The notes under the pieces were generated by a model, which did not search any database, was not told where the DNA came from, and saw only the letters and a program-made list of their open reading frames with translations. A DNA stretch of 11,997 bases from assembly GCA_946482335.1 (NCBI GenBank), contig CAMLRG010000162.1, positions 1-11,997 on the forward strand, read 5' to 3'. The position numbers and the translations under genes were made by a program. Positions 1 to 7,883 of the stretch are shown here, piece by piece. Origin of the DNA: an uncultured Duganella sp. GTDB taxonomy: Bacteria; Pseudomonadota; Gammaproteobacteria; Burkholderiales; Burkholderiaceae. Each line of letters opens with the position of its first letter. Position 1 is the stretch's first letter.

Positions 1-194
1 GCGCCTTCCTGGCCCAGGCCGCCCGGCAGCGGTTGCGGGTACAGGCCGGTACGGAAATAAACGTCGATGAAGTTCAAGCCGATCGCTTCATGCCGCACGG
101 TGGCTTCGCCGGGGCCTGGCGGCCCCAGCTCGACATCGACCAGTTCCATCACTTCCGGCCCGCCGGTGCGGGACATGCGTATCGCCTTGACCAT
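1..194 (-). CDS. qor: Quinone oxidoreductase (NADPH:quinone reductase, MDR family), N-terminal part only
   Basis: This is the first 64 codons of a gene that continues beyond the left edge. The product belongs to the medium-chain dehydrogenase/reductase family and should be a cytoplasmic NADPH-dependent quinone reductase. The visible part is the start of the GroES-like domain: an N-terminal TGGPEVMELVDV stretch, then AIGLNFIDVYFRTGLYP and a GLGQEGA turn, which closely match the start of E. coli QorA (GGPEVLQ, AIGINFIDTYIRSGLYP, GLGTEAAG) as I remember it. The start ATG at 194 lies only 3 bases after the stop of the upstream hydrolase. Its AAGAAGGAG ribosome site is formed by that gene's last codons, so the two are probably co-transcribed and translationally coupled. 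The NADPH-binding Rossmann part is not in the window, so a related zinc-free MDR enzyme is possible. Confidence 0.85.
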   Translation of the reverse strand, partial: MVKAIRMSRTGGPEVMELVDVELGPPGPGEATVRHEAIGLNFIDVYFRTGLYPQPLPGGLGQEG

Positions 195-197
195 TGC

Positions 198-1865
198 TTA
201 CTCCTTCTTGATGAAGCCGCGCTCGCGCAGCCATTGTGTCATGCGCGGATAGTGTTCGCGCGCCCAATGCGTGGAATTGATGTAGGCGCTGCCGCCATCG
301 TTATCGGTTTCCCACAGGCCGTGCGCGGCGCGCGGCAGCATCCAGACCTGGTGGTCGCGGTGGCCGTTGGCATCCAGCGTCTGCTGGAACAAGCGGGCAC
401 TCTTGTGCACCGGGACGAAGGCGTCATTCTCGCCGAGGATATACAGCACCGGCGCGTTCAGGCGCTTCAGGTCCGGCAGCGGATCGTAGCTGTAGAAGAC
501 GGTCGTGGCTTCGGCCGGTTTCTCTTTCAGGGTGTCGGGCACGATTTCGACATGGTCCGCCCAGCGTGCGTTTTCGCTGGCGCGGGCGGCGGCCAGCAAT
601 TCCGCGCGGTTGGCGCCGCGGCTGGTGACCCAGCGCATCAGCTTTTCCTGGTAAGCGGCGCCTGCTTTCGCTTCCTCTTCGCTGAAGCCGGACGCGCGCA
701 GCGTTTGCCCGATGCGGTAGACCTCCTGCTCGGCCGGCGGCACGGCCGATGCGGCTTGCGCGATCACGAATGCCACCTTCTGCGAACGGATGGCGGCCAG
801 CGGCGCCAGCCAGCCGCCCTGGCTGTGGCCCCAGGTGCCGATGGCGCCGGCTTTGATGTCGCTGCGCCCGGCGAGCAGCTCGATGCCGGCGATTGCGTCG
901 TCCGCCAGTTGCTCCATGGTGGCCTTGTTGTATTCGCCGGTGGACTTGCCGACGCCGCGCTTGTCGTACATCAGCGCCGCCATGCCGTGCGCTGCGAAGT
1001 AGTAAGCCTGCAGCGCGTAGGCGCCGCGCGGTGCGGGGCTCGACATTTGCGTCAGCACGACGGCGGGGAATGGGCCTTTCCCTTCCGGCAGTACCAGGGT
1101 GCCGGACAGGGTGACGTCGCCGTTGGTGAAGGCCACTTCTTCGGTGCGGAATTGCAGGCGGCGCGCTACTTCCCGCTTGCCGGCCTGACGCCATACCATG
1201 CGCGTCACCCTGCCCGCGCCGTCGCGCTCGAAGCGCATGGTGGTTTCGCGCACGGCGGGGTTCAGGTTGCCGGCGCCGGCGTAGTAGAGGCTGTCGCTTT
1301 CCGCGAACATGGAAGCGTAGCGGCCCGTCTTCAGATCGCTGTAGAACATTTGCGGGAAATCGCCCCACTCGGACAGAACGACCACGCGCTTGTCGGCGAA
1401 TTGGTAGGCACCCAGCAGCGGCTGGTGGCGCGCCGGGTCGTCTGGCAGGGTGCGGCGGAAAGCGAAGCTGCCCTGCTTGCCGTCCACGGTGACGCTTCCG
1501 GACAGCAGGCTGCCTTGCAACCTGCCGTCGAAATGCAGCACGCCTCTCGGGCCGGGCAGCGCGAAGCGCACGGCGTCGCGCCGCTGCGTGACAGCTTCCA
1601 GCGGCACGCCCTGCTTGCCGAGCGCGGGTATGTCCACCGCGCCCTTGCCATCCGCACCAAAATGCGGACGCAGGAAGTTGAAATCGGTGCCCACGCCGTA
1701 GCTGCCGACCCAATGGCCGGCCAGGGCCGGCGTGGCGGCCGATGCGCGCGATGCGGCCGGCTCTGGCGGCGCGGCTGGCGCGGTCGATGCTGCGGACTGC
1801 GCGGCGCCTGCGGTGGCGGTGACGACGGCCGCGATGGCGGCGAGGCCGCCCAGGATGTTATTCAT
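198..1865 (-). CDS. Exported alpha/beta-hydrolase (serine esterase or peptidase-like), 555 aa
   Basis: The product is probably a periplasmic serine hydrolase; its substrate cannot be told from the sequence. Residues 1-25 form a hydrophobic, Ala-rich stretch like a signal peptide, although the n-region has no positive charge. A low-complexity Ala/Pro linker (26-46) follows. Residues 50-245 look beta-rich and are not a domain I recognise. The catalytic domain spans about 250-553: a YDKRGVGKS turn near 300-308, the nucleophile elbow GHSQGG with Ser348, Asp481 in GENDAFVP and His515 in RAAHGL, making a complete Ser-Asp-His triad. The start ATG at 1865 has a GGGAG ribosome site 6 bases upstream. 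The gene follows mgsA by 80 bases, a gap holding GC-rich inverted repeats (including the 10-base palindrome GGCCTTGGCC), so it may have its own promoter. It is followed by qor after 3 bases. The fold is secure; the exact activity (esterase, lipase or acyl-peptidase) is open. Confidence 0.88.
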   Translation of the reverse strand: MNNILGGLAAIAAVVTATAGAAQSAASTAPAAPPEPAASRASAATPALAGHWVGSYGVGTDFNFLRPHFGADGKGAVDIPALGKQGVPLEAVTQRRDAVRFALPGPRGVLHFDGRLQGSLLSGSVTVDGKQGSFAFRRTLPDDPARHQPLLGAYQFADKRVVVLSEWGDFPQMFYSDLKTGRYASMFAESDSLYYAGAGNLNPAVRETTMRFERDGAGRVTRMVWRQAGKREVARRLQFRTEEVAFTNGDVTLSGTLVLPEGKGPFPAVVLTQMSSPAPRGAYALQAYYFAAHGMAALMYDKRGVGKSTGEYNKATMEQLADDAIAGIELLAGRSDIKAGAIGTWGHSQGGWLAPLAAIRSQKVAFVIAQAASAVPPAEQEVYRIGQTLRASGFSEEEAKAGAAYQEKLMRWVTSRGANRAELLAAARASENARWADHVEIVPDTLKEKPAEATTVFYSYDPLPDLKRLNAPVLYILGENDAFVPVHKSARLFQQTLDANGHRDHQVWMLPRAAHGLWETDNDGGSAYINSTHWAREHYPRMTQWLRERGFIKKE

Positions 1866-1945
1866 GTTGCACTCCCCGATTTTTATCTTGAGGGCGCAAC
1901 ATTGCCAGCGCGCGCCGCGCCGGCCAAGGCCGATGCGACAGGCTG

Positions 1946-2329
1946 TTATTTTGCAGCATCAGCCTGCAATTGCGACAGCACCAGGTGCGCCGTGGCCAAG
2001 TTGGTGGCGCAGGCCACGTTGTGCACGTCGCAGGAGCGCACCAGGGCATTGATGTCCGGTTCATGCGGCTGCGGCGTCATCGGGTCGCGCAGGAAGATGA
2101 TGGCGTCGATATGCCCTTCCACCAGCATGGCCCCGATCTGCAGGTCGCCGCCCAGGGGGCCGGAATGCTTGCGGTCCACGGTCAAGCCTACTTCGGCGGC
2201 CAGGCGGCCGCCCGTGGTGCCGGTGGCGTGCAGCTTGCAGGTACGCAGGAAATCGGCGTACTCGCGGGCCAGCGCGATCATGTCGTCCTTCTTCTTATCG
2301 TGGGCAATCAGGGCAATGCGGGGCGTCAT
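1946..2329 (-). CDS. mgsA: Methylglyoxal synthase
   Basis: This cytoplasmic enzyme converts dihydroxyacetone phosphate to methylglyoxal and phosphate, a bypass of lower glycolysis that relieves sugar-phosphate build-up. The 127-residue protein carries the full family pattern: [10 protein letters not shown] at the N-terminus, the phosphate-binding TGTTGG (36-41), [12 protein letters not shown] (56-67), the [14 protein letters not shown] block (79-92) and CATNLATA (107-114). Against E. coli MgsA (152 aa) all key residues fall at a constant offset of 9: Asp62 (E. coli Asp71, the catalytic base), Asp82 (Asp91), His89 (His98), Asp92 (Asp101) and His10 (His19). The protein is shorter than the E. 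coli enzyme at both ends but lacks no active-site residue. Its ATG overlaps the stop of the EamA exporter gene (ATGA), which implies translational coupling in one operon. Identification is secure. Confidence 0.95.
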   Translation of the reverse strand: MTPRIALIAHDKKKDDMIALAREYADFLRTCKLHATGTTGGRLAAEVGLTVDRKHSGPLGGDLQIGAMLVEGHIDAIIFLRDPMTPQPHEPDINALVRSCDVHNVACATNLATAHLVLSQLQADAAK

Positions 2330-3258
2330 TTCACGTTACCTTTCACTTTCGACAGCAGATAGATGCCGGCCAGCACCAGCGCCGTTCCCGCCAGCTGCCA
2401 GCTGGTCACCGGTTCGGACAGGATGGCGGCGCCAAAGAACAGCGTCGAGACAGGCCCGATCATGCCGGCCTGCGAAGCCGCGCCGGCGCCGATGCGCTGC
2501 ACGGCGACCATGGTCATGAATACCGGCATCACCGTGCACAGGATGCCGTTGACCAGGGACAGGCCGTACACCGGCAGCGGCTGCACCAGCAGGGCGGCGG
2601 GCCGCAGCAGGAAGAACTGGCCGATGCAGGCGGCGCTCGACACGCACATGGCGTACGACACCAGGCGCAGCGAACCGAGGCGCTTGACCATTTCGCCGGA
2701 AGCCAGCAGGTACAGCGCATAGGCGATGGCCGAACCGAGCACCAGCAGCGAACCGAGGGCGACATTGCTGCCGCCGCCGCTCAAGTCGTGGAAGAACACC
2801 AGCACGATGCCGCCGTAGGCCGTGAGCAGCGACAGCCACTGCTGGCGGCCGATGCGCTGCTTCAGCCACAGCGCGGAGGCGAGCAGGACGAAGCTCGGCG
2901 TCAGGAACAGGATCAGGCGCTCCAGGCCGACCGTGATGTATTGCAGCCCAAGGAAGTCCAGGAAGGAAGACAGGTAATAGCCGACCAGGCCCAGCCCGAC
3001 CAGGCGCCAGGCATCGGCGCGGCCCAGGGGCGCTTCCGTGCGCATCTTCCACAGTGCGATGGCGGCGAAGACGGGCAGCGAAAACAGCATGCGGAAGGCG
3101 ATCACGGTGACCGCATCGATCTGGTAACGGTAAAGCAGCTTGGCCACCACCGCCTTGGTGGAAAACAGCACCGCGCCGCCGATGGCGATGGCCAGCCCGC
3201 CCAGGTAAGCGGCACGTGAACCTTGCGTATCGGCAGTAACTTGTCCCATGGACAGCAT
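2326..3258 (-). CDS. EamA/DMT-family inner-membrane transporter, 310 aa
   Basis: This is a drug/metabolite-transporter family protein with about ten predicted membrane helices in two homologous EamA halves (about residues 17-155 and 167-303). Hydrophobic segments include [49 protein letters not shown] and [14 protein letters not shown]. The pattern [22 protein letters not shown] near 111-132 and the [16 protein letters not shown] motif near 270-285 are typical of EamA exporters. The substrate cannot be told from the sequence; relatives export amino acids, metabolites or nucleobase analogues. The start is uncertain: ATG at 3258 gives MLSMGQ, and a second in-frame ATG at 3249 is also possible; neither has a clear ribosome site. 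The gene is transcribed divergently from the RTX protease, with 100 bases between their starts, and overlaps mgsA by 4 bases. Confidence 0.9.
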   Translation of the reverse strand: MLSMGQVTADTQGSRAAYLGGLAIAIGGAVLFSTKAVVAKLLYRYQIDAVTVIAFRMLFSLPVFAAIALWKMRTEAPLGRADAWRLVGLGLVGYYLSSFLDFLGLQYITVGLERLILFLTPSFVLLASALWLKQRIGRQQWLSLLTAYGGIVLVFFHDLSGGGSNVALGSLLVLGSAIAYALYLLASGEMVKRLGSLRLVSYAMCVSSAACIGQFFLLRPAALLVQPLPVYGLSLVNGILCTVMPVFMTMVAVQRIGAGAASQAGMIGPVSTLFFGAAILSEPVTSWQLAGTALVLAGIYLLSKVKGNVK

Positions 3259-3358
3259 TGTAACGGCAAGGCTGAATGCGCGCTGGCGGCCCTACAATTG
3301 TCATTTTGCAATTTATGGTATTGTCGCCAAGTTATCTTTTTTATATCGAAAGTGGCAG
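3259..3358. promoter_or_regulatory. Divergent promoter region between the EamA exporter and RTX protease genes
   Basis: This 100-base gap separates two divergent genes and is clearly more AT-rich than its surroundings, especially 3293-3350. It holds the 8-base palindrome ACAATTGT (3294-3301) and several possible promoter elements, for example TTGTCG (3321-3326) with TATATC (3342-3347) on the plus strand, though the 15-base spacing is short. Promoters for both genes must lie here or inside the coding regions. The exact elements cannot be assigned by eye. Confidence 0.4.
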
Positions 3359-5368
3359 ATGGCGATCCTCCAGCATGCCGGGACTCCGGATAAGCCCGTG
3401 ACGGGCACCAGCGGCAATGACACCATGCAGGGCACCGCAAGCGACGACTACCTGTACGGCGCGGGCGGCAACGATGAGCTGTACGGCGGCGCCGGCAACG
3501 ATACCCTCACCGCCGGCCAGATTTATGTCAGCGGTGCCTGGCGCGACGACCGGCTGGGCGACAAGCTCGATGGCGGCGCGGGCAACGATACGCTGTTTGG
3601 CGGTGCCGGCGACGACCTCGCGCTCGGCGGCGACGGCAATGACCATCTGCAGGGCGACGCCGGGGCCGACACCCTGGAAGGCGGTGCCGGCAACGACCAG
3701 CTGTTCGGCGAAGCCGGCAACGACAAGCTCGATGGCGGCACCGGCCACGACCGGTTGTACGGCGGCGCCGGCGACGACTTTTATACGGTGCGCGACCGCC
3801 GCACCGCGATCAACGACAACGAAGGCAAGAACAGCGGCATCATCCTGGCCGATTTCGTCAAGCCGGCCGAGAACGTGGCCTGGACCTGGGGCGCCGGGGT
3901 GCAGAAGCTGCCCTACTGGATCGATGCCCTGGCCTACGACACGGTCAGCGGCATCGCCAGCGAGCTTGGGGCGCGGCATACGGTGTACTACAACTTCGCG
4001 CAAAAGCCCGCCTCCTGGTTCACGGCCACCGACAGCCGGAATTTCACGCCGTTCAACGCGGCCCAGCAAGAACTGGCCATCAAGCTGCTGCGCTATGTCA
4101 GCTCGGTGATCGACGTCGATTTCGTGCACACCGCGGATCCCGAGCAGGGCTACACCATCGTCTTCGGCAACAACGACCAGGACCGTTCGGCCGGCTATGC
4201 GGCGCCGGTTTACCGCGAACACGGTACGCCGCTGATGCTCAACTTCGACCAGCGCTTCCTGAATCCGGGCCAGGATGAAGGGCTGGCCTTCACCACCGTC
4301 CTGCTGCATGAACTCGGGCATGCATTGCAGCTCAAGCATCCATTCAGCCATACCGATGCAGTCGGCGAGGCCGGCACCGCCCCTTTCCTGCCAGCGGCCG
4401 AAGACCTCAAATCGCTGTCGGTCATGAGCTACACCTCCGATGCCGGCGTGCCAGGCTACGCCAGCTATTCGCCATTCGACCTGGCCGCGCTGCAATACGC
4501 CTTTGGCGTCGCGCCCGGCGCACGCGCCGGCAACGATACCTATGTGCTGGACCAGGGCAAGATGAACATGCTGTGGGATGGCGCAGGCTTCGACACCATC
4601 GACGGTTCGGCGCAGTCGCGCGACCTGGTGCTGGACCTGCGCCCCGGCTACTGGGGCCATATCGGGGCCAAGGCGGACTTGATCAGCGCGGCGGGCCAGG
4701 TCACCGTCAACTTCGGCACCGTGATCGAAGCCGCGCTGGGCGGCAGCGGCAACGACAGGCTGACCGGCAACGATGCCAACAACGTCCTGACCGGCGGCGC
4801 CGGCAACGATACCCTGACGGGCGGTGCCGGCATCGACATCGCGGCCTACACCGGCCAGCGCAGCGCCTATCAGGTGCTGCGCAATGGCAGCGGCGCCAGC
4901 GTCACCGCCAACTCCGGCGGCGAAGGCAGCGACACGCTGGCCGGGATCGAGCGCCTCAAGTTTGCCGACACCATGCTGGCGCTCGACACCGAGGGCATGA
5001 ACGGCCAGGTCTACCGGCTGTACCAGGCAGCGTACGACCGCAAGCCCGACCTGGCCGGCCTGGGCTACTGGATCGGCATGGCCGACCAGGGCATGGCCCT
5101 GGAATCCATCGCCGCCGCCTTCACCGGCGGCGCCGAATTCGCTGCGCTGTACGGTGCCAATGCCGACCATGCCACTTTCCTCACCAGGCTGTACGCCAAC
5201 GTGCTGCACCGTCCCTACGACCAGGGCGGCTACGACTTCTGGCTGAATGCCTTGAAGGCGGGCGTGGCGCGCGACGACGTGCTGATCGAGTTCGCCGACA
5301 GCAAGGAGAACGTGGCCAATGTGGCCACGCTCATTGCGAACGGGATCGAATACCTCCCGTTCGCCTGA
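3359..5368 (+). CDS. RTX serralysin-like zinc metalloprotease with C-terminal DUF4214, 669 aa
   Basis: The product is probably a secreted calcium-dependent protease of the M10 serralysin group, exported by a type I system (no transporter in the window). Domain order: RTX nonapeptide repeats of the GGAGNDxL type (about 16-141); protease domain (about 185-390); a second short RTX cluster (460-493); a linker ending in IERLKFAD; and DUF4214 (about 546-669). Zinc-binding HELGHALQLKH gives His317, catalytic Glu318, His321 and His327; the Met-turn SVMSYT holds Met356 and Tyr358; SPFDLAALQYAFG (371-383) is a further serralysin-type motif. The usual glycine of HExxHxxGxxH is Gln324 here. There is no N-terminal signal peptide, as expected for type I substrates. 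The start at 3359 is preferred because MAILQHAG leads straight into the repeats; an in-frame ATG at 3248 would add 37 residues unlike this family and overlap the divergent gene. Classical serralysins carry RTX only after the protease, so the leading RTX block is unusual. Confidence 0.88.
   Translation: MAILQHAGTPDKPVTGTSGNDTMQGTASDDYLYGAGGNDELYGGAGNDTLTAGQIYVSGAWRDDRLGDKLDGGAGNDTLFGGAGDDLALGGDGNDHLQGDAGADTLEGGAGNDQLFGEAGNDKLDGGTGHDRLYGGAGDDFYTVRDRRTAINDNEGKNSGIILADFVKPAENVAWTWGAGVQKLPYWIDALAYDTVSGIASELGARHTVYYNFAQKPASWFTATDSRNFTPFNAAQQELAIKLLRYVSSVIDVDFVHTADPEQGYTIVFGNNDQDRSAGYAAPVYREHGTPLMLNFDQRFLNPGQDEGLAFTTVLLHELGHALQLKHPFSHTDAVGEAGTAPFLPAAEDLKSLSVMSYTSDAGVPGYASYSPFDLAALQYAFGVAPGARAGNDTYVLDQGKMNMLWDGAGFDTIDGSAQSRDLVLDLRPGYWGHIGAKADLISAAGQVTVNFGTVIEAALGGSGNDRLTGNDANNVLTGGAGNDTLTGGAGIDIAAYTGQRSAYQVLRNGSGASVTANSGGEGSDTLAGIERLKFADTMLALDTEGMNGQVYRLYQAAYDRKPDLAGLGYWIGMADQGMALESIAAAFTGGAEFAALYGANADHATFLTRLYANVLHRPYDQGGYDFWLNALKAGVARDDVLIEFADSKENVANVATLIANGIEYLPFA
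3404..3781 (+). repeat. N-terminal RTX calcium-binding repeat array of the protease
   Basis: This stretch encodes about ten tandem nonapeptide-like units of the pattern GGxGNDxL (for example GGAGNDTLF, GGAGDDLAL and GEAGNDKLD), about residues 16-141 of the protease. The units are recognisable in the DNA as recurring ggc-ggc-gcc-ggc-aac-gat blocks. The array is interrupted near residues 52-69 by a non-repeat insert starting AGQIYVSG, which has a counterpart in the small RTX gene at 8091-8912. Such arrays fold into a parallel beta-roll on binding calcium outside the cell. Confidence 0.85.
4736..4837 (+). repeat. Second, short RTX repeat cluster of the protease
   Basis: Three to four nonapeptide units (LGGSGNDRL, GNDANNVL, GGAGNDTLT, GGAGID; residues about 460-493) follow the catalytic domain. 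This is the position where classical serralysins carry their RTX beta-roll. The cluster leads into the linker before DUF4214. Confidence 0.85.
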
Positions 5369-5374
5369 CGGCGC

Positions 5375-7879
5375 CTAGCTGATCGCAACGGCCACCTCGC
5401 CCGCCTTGACGGTGGCGGTGGTGACCTTGGCGATCACGTTGGCTGGTGCGCTGCTGCCCACCAGCTTGTTCACCTGCTTGAACTGCGCGACCAGCGAGCC
5501 CGGCGTCAGCGTCACCACGGTATAGCCCTGGGCATCCGTGTTCACGTGGCGCAGCCACGGGTTGCTGTTCAAGCCTGCCAGCTGCTGCGCCAGGCCCACC
5601 AGCTGGGCAAAGTCGGCGCTGGCCTTGATCAGGCCCAGCATGCTTTGCACCGGCTGGTCGATGGCGTTTTCCGGCACGCCCAGCGCGGCCAGCTGGTGGC
5701 GCATCTGCACCGTCAGCGACTCCACCAGCGCATCGGTGGTGGGCGCCGCCTTGCCCAGCGTGTAGTCCAGCAGGTTGACGTTCAGTTTCGCGGTGCCGAG
5801 CCCCGGCACCGGCACCGGCAGCGGCATCGACACCAGCGTGGCCAGGTCGCCCAGCTTGGCCGCTTCCTCGCGCAGGTAAGTGAAGAAGGAGTCGGAGCTG
5901 ACACCGGCCGACACCAGGTCGACCATCACCGGCGTGCCGCCATTGGCCGCGTCGTAATCGTCGCTCACCGTGCCGGCGAAGAAGGAATGGATGTCGCCGG
6001 TCAGCGCCACCACGTTGCCGATGCCGTTGGATTTCAGGTGCGCCATCAATGCCTTGCGCTCGGCGTTGAAGCCGTCCCATTGGTCGCAGTTGATCAGGAA
6101 CTTGCGGAAGTATGGCGCCAGCGCGGCCGCCTTGCCGGAAGCGACCACGAAGGCCGATTCCGCCTTCTTCGCCTGCACGTCCGGCTTGATGTAGCCGATG
6201 GCGATGGCCTGGGCCGCCGCGGTGGCTTGCGCGGTGGCGGTGGCGCCGGCCTTGGCGGCCGTTTCCGCCTGGCCGAATGCCGCCGCAGCGATGCCGGCCT
6301 GGGTGGCAGTCAGGCCTGCGCCCACACCGGCGGTCACGCGCGCGGTCATGTCGCCGCCGCTGGCCGCCGCGGTGGCGATTGCCATCGCGCCCGCCTGTGC
6401 CTGTGCCGCCGCTGCACCGGCCGTCACGGCAGCGACGATGGCGCCGGCCACCGGCACGTTGCCGCCCGCCTGCGCGGCGGTGCTGCCGATGCTGGTGGCC
6501 AGCGTGGCGACCGCCTGCAGCGCCACCAGCGTGGCGATGGCATTGGTGCCGTTCATGCCCATGCGCAGCAGGGACACTTCATTGCCCCACAGCTTCCAGG
6601 TCGCGCTGGAGGATTTCATGGTGCTCTTCCACCATTCGCGCTGGGTGGTGCCGAGGATGCCGGCCACGGACAGCGGATCGGCGCCGGCCGCGCTGGCGGC
6701 CGCCATCTTCTGCCCTTCCAGGGCGGTGTGCAAGTCCTGCGGCACCAGGTAGCGCGCGCCGATGCTGCCCAGCGGCTGGCCGGTGGCCGGGTTGGTGGCC
6801 TGTTCCGGCACCACGTGGTCGGAACGGTACAGGCGCTCGTCGGTCATCACCAGCTGCATCAGGTTGCCGAACTGGAAATCGCGGTAAATCTTGATGTTGC
6901 GGAAGGTGGCGACGGTATTGTCCAGCACCACGTCGGCCGGCATGTATTCGAACCAGGCCTGGTTGGCGCTGCGGCGGCGCACCGTATCGGCCTTCTCGCC
7001 CGCCGCGTAGGTCTGGGTCTCGCCCCAGGAATCGTCGCTGAACTCGTGGTCGTCCCAGATCGCGATGAAGGCGAAACGCTCATGCACCGCCTGCAGGCGG
7101 GTATCGGTGCGGTACTTCTTGTACAGGTAACGGTAATCGGCCAGGGTGGTCGCGTATTTCGCGCCCGCGTTGCCGCTCTTGAAGGTACCGTTGGGCAGGG
7201 CCAGCGCGCCGTGGCGCGACTCGACGGCGCCAGTCTGGAACGCTTCACCCACCGTCTCGTAGATGTAGTCGCCCAGGTGGACGATGAAGTCCAGCTTTTC
7301 GTTGTTGGCGATATGCTCCAGCGCGCCCCAGTGGTTGATGCTCCAGTCCTGGCAGGTCAGGTAGGCGAACTGCAGCTGCGGCACCGCGGCACCGGCCGCC
7401 GGCGCGGTCTTGAAGCGGCCCACGTTGGAGCGCACCTCGCCGGCGATGAACTGGTAGAAATAGACCTGGTTGGCTTGCAGGCCGGTCACCTTGTGGCGGA
7501 TGGTGTTGTCGAATTCCGGGTTGAGCGGCAATTGCACGTCGACCACCATGGTGCCTTCGAGCGCCTTGTTGCTGCCCAGGCTGGCGGTCTGGTCGGCCAG
7601 CGTCACTTGCAGCCGCACCGACACTTCGGCCTTGCCGCTGGGGCTGGCCACGTCGTCCACGGCGGACGGCACCACGCGCGTCCACAGCAGGATGCTGTCG
7701 GCGCGCGGGTCGCCGGAAGCAATACTTTGCGGGAATTTCCAGTTGGCGCCGCTGGCTGGCGGCAGCGCGGTCGATGGCGGCGGCGGGGTGTAGGTGCTGC
7801 CACCGCAGCCGGCCAGGCCGCTGGTGGCGGCCGATACGGTGATGAAGCCGCCGAGCTTGATGAATTGACGACGATCCAT
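5375..7879 (-). CDS. phoD: PhoD-family alkaline phosphatase/phosphodiesterase, Tat-exported lipoprotein, 834 aa
   Basis: PhoD enzymes release phosphate from organic phosphomono- or diesters outside the cytoplasm with iron and calcium as cofactors. The N-terminus has a twin-arginine motif DRRQFIK (2-8), a hydrophobic core, and a lipobox LAGC (22-25) that would give a lipid-anchored Cys25, followed by a Pro-rich linker. A PhoD N-terminal beta domain spans about 46-160. Metal-site motifs are LTCQDW (Cys176), HLGDYIYE (Asp204, Tyr207), IWDDHEF (274-280) and TGDIHSF (Asp629, His631), matching the ligand classes known from Bacillus PhoD. Two segments look inserted: about 443-590, much of it Ala/Gly-rich, between WKLWGNEVSLLRM and CDQWDGFNAER; and about 668-772 before NPWLRHVNTDAQGYTVV. 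They make the protein much longer than the usual 500-600 residues. An AAGGAG ribosome site lies 4 bases before ATG 7879. The gene converges on the RTX protease, 6 bases away. I see no classical Pho box. Confidence 0.9.
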   Translation of the reverse strand: MDRRQFIKLGGFITVSAATSGLAGCGGSTYTPPPPSTALPPASGANWKFPQSIASGDPRADSILLWTRVVPSAVDDVASPSGKAEVSVRLQVTLADQTASLGSNKALEGTMVVDVQLPLNPEFDNTIRHKVTGLQANQVYFYQFIAGEVRSNVGRFKTAPAAGAAVPQLQFAYLTCQDWSINHWGALEHIANNEKLDFIVHLGDYIYETVGEAFQTGAVESRHGALALPNGTFKSGNAGAKYATTLADYRYLYKKYRTDTRLQAVHERFAFIAIWDDHEFSDDSWGETQTYAAGEKADTVRRRSANQAWFEYMPADVVLDNTVATFRNIKIYRDFQFGNLMQLVMTDERLYRSDHVVPEQATNPATGQPLGSIGARYLVPQDLHTALEGQKMAAASAAGADPLSVAGILGTTQREWWKSTMKSSSATWKLWGNEVSLLRMGMNGTNAIATLVALQAVATLATSIGSTAAQAGGNVPVAGAIVAAVTAGAAAAQAQAGAMAIATAAASGGDMTARVTAGVGAGLTATQAGIAAAAFGQAETAAKAGATATAQATAAAQAIAIGYIKPDVQAKKAESAFVVASGKAAALAPYFRKFLINCDQWDGFNAERKALMAHLKSNGIGNVVALTGDIHSFFAGTVSDDYDAANGGTPVMVDLVSAGVSSDSFFTYLREEAAKLGDLATLVSMPLPVPVPGLGTAKLNVNLLDYTLGKAAPTTDALVESLTVQMRHQLAALGVPENAIDQPVQSMLGLIKASADFAQLVGLAQQLAGLNSNPWLRHVNTDAQGYTVVTLTPGSLVAQFKQVNKLVGSSAPANVIAKVTTATVKAGEVAVAIS

Positions 7880-7883
7880 AGGT

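Noticed and set aside
33..2519. 828-codon plus-strand open frame
   Set aside because: It lies antisense to the hydrolase, mgsA and part of the EamA gene, all of which have clear family motifs. The translation shows no recognisable domain and is rich in Arg, Ala and Gly, as expected from a GC-rich shadow frame.
3404..3781. Tandem DNA repeat or CRISPR-like array
   Set aside because: The periodicity is in frame and encodes RTX nonapeptides; the units are degenerate at DNA level and there are no unique spacers.
3341..5209. 622-codon minus-strand open frame opposite the RTX protease
   Set aside because: Its repetitive VVAGAA-type sequence is simply the complement of the RTX codons.
5369..5374. 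Shared bidirectional terminator between the RTX protease and phoD
   Set aside because: Only 6 bases separate the two stop codons, and I see no hairpin with a T-run in or beside the gap.
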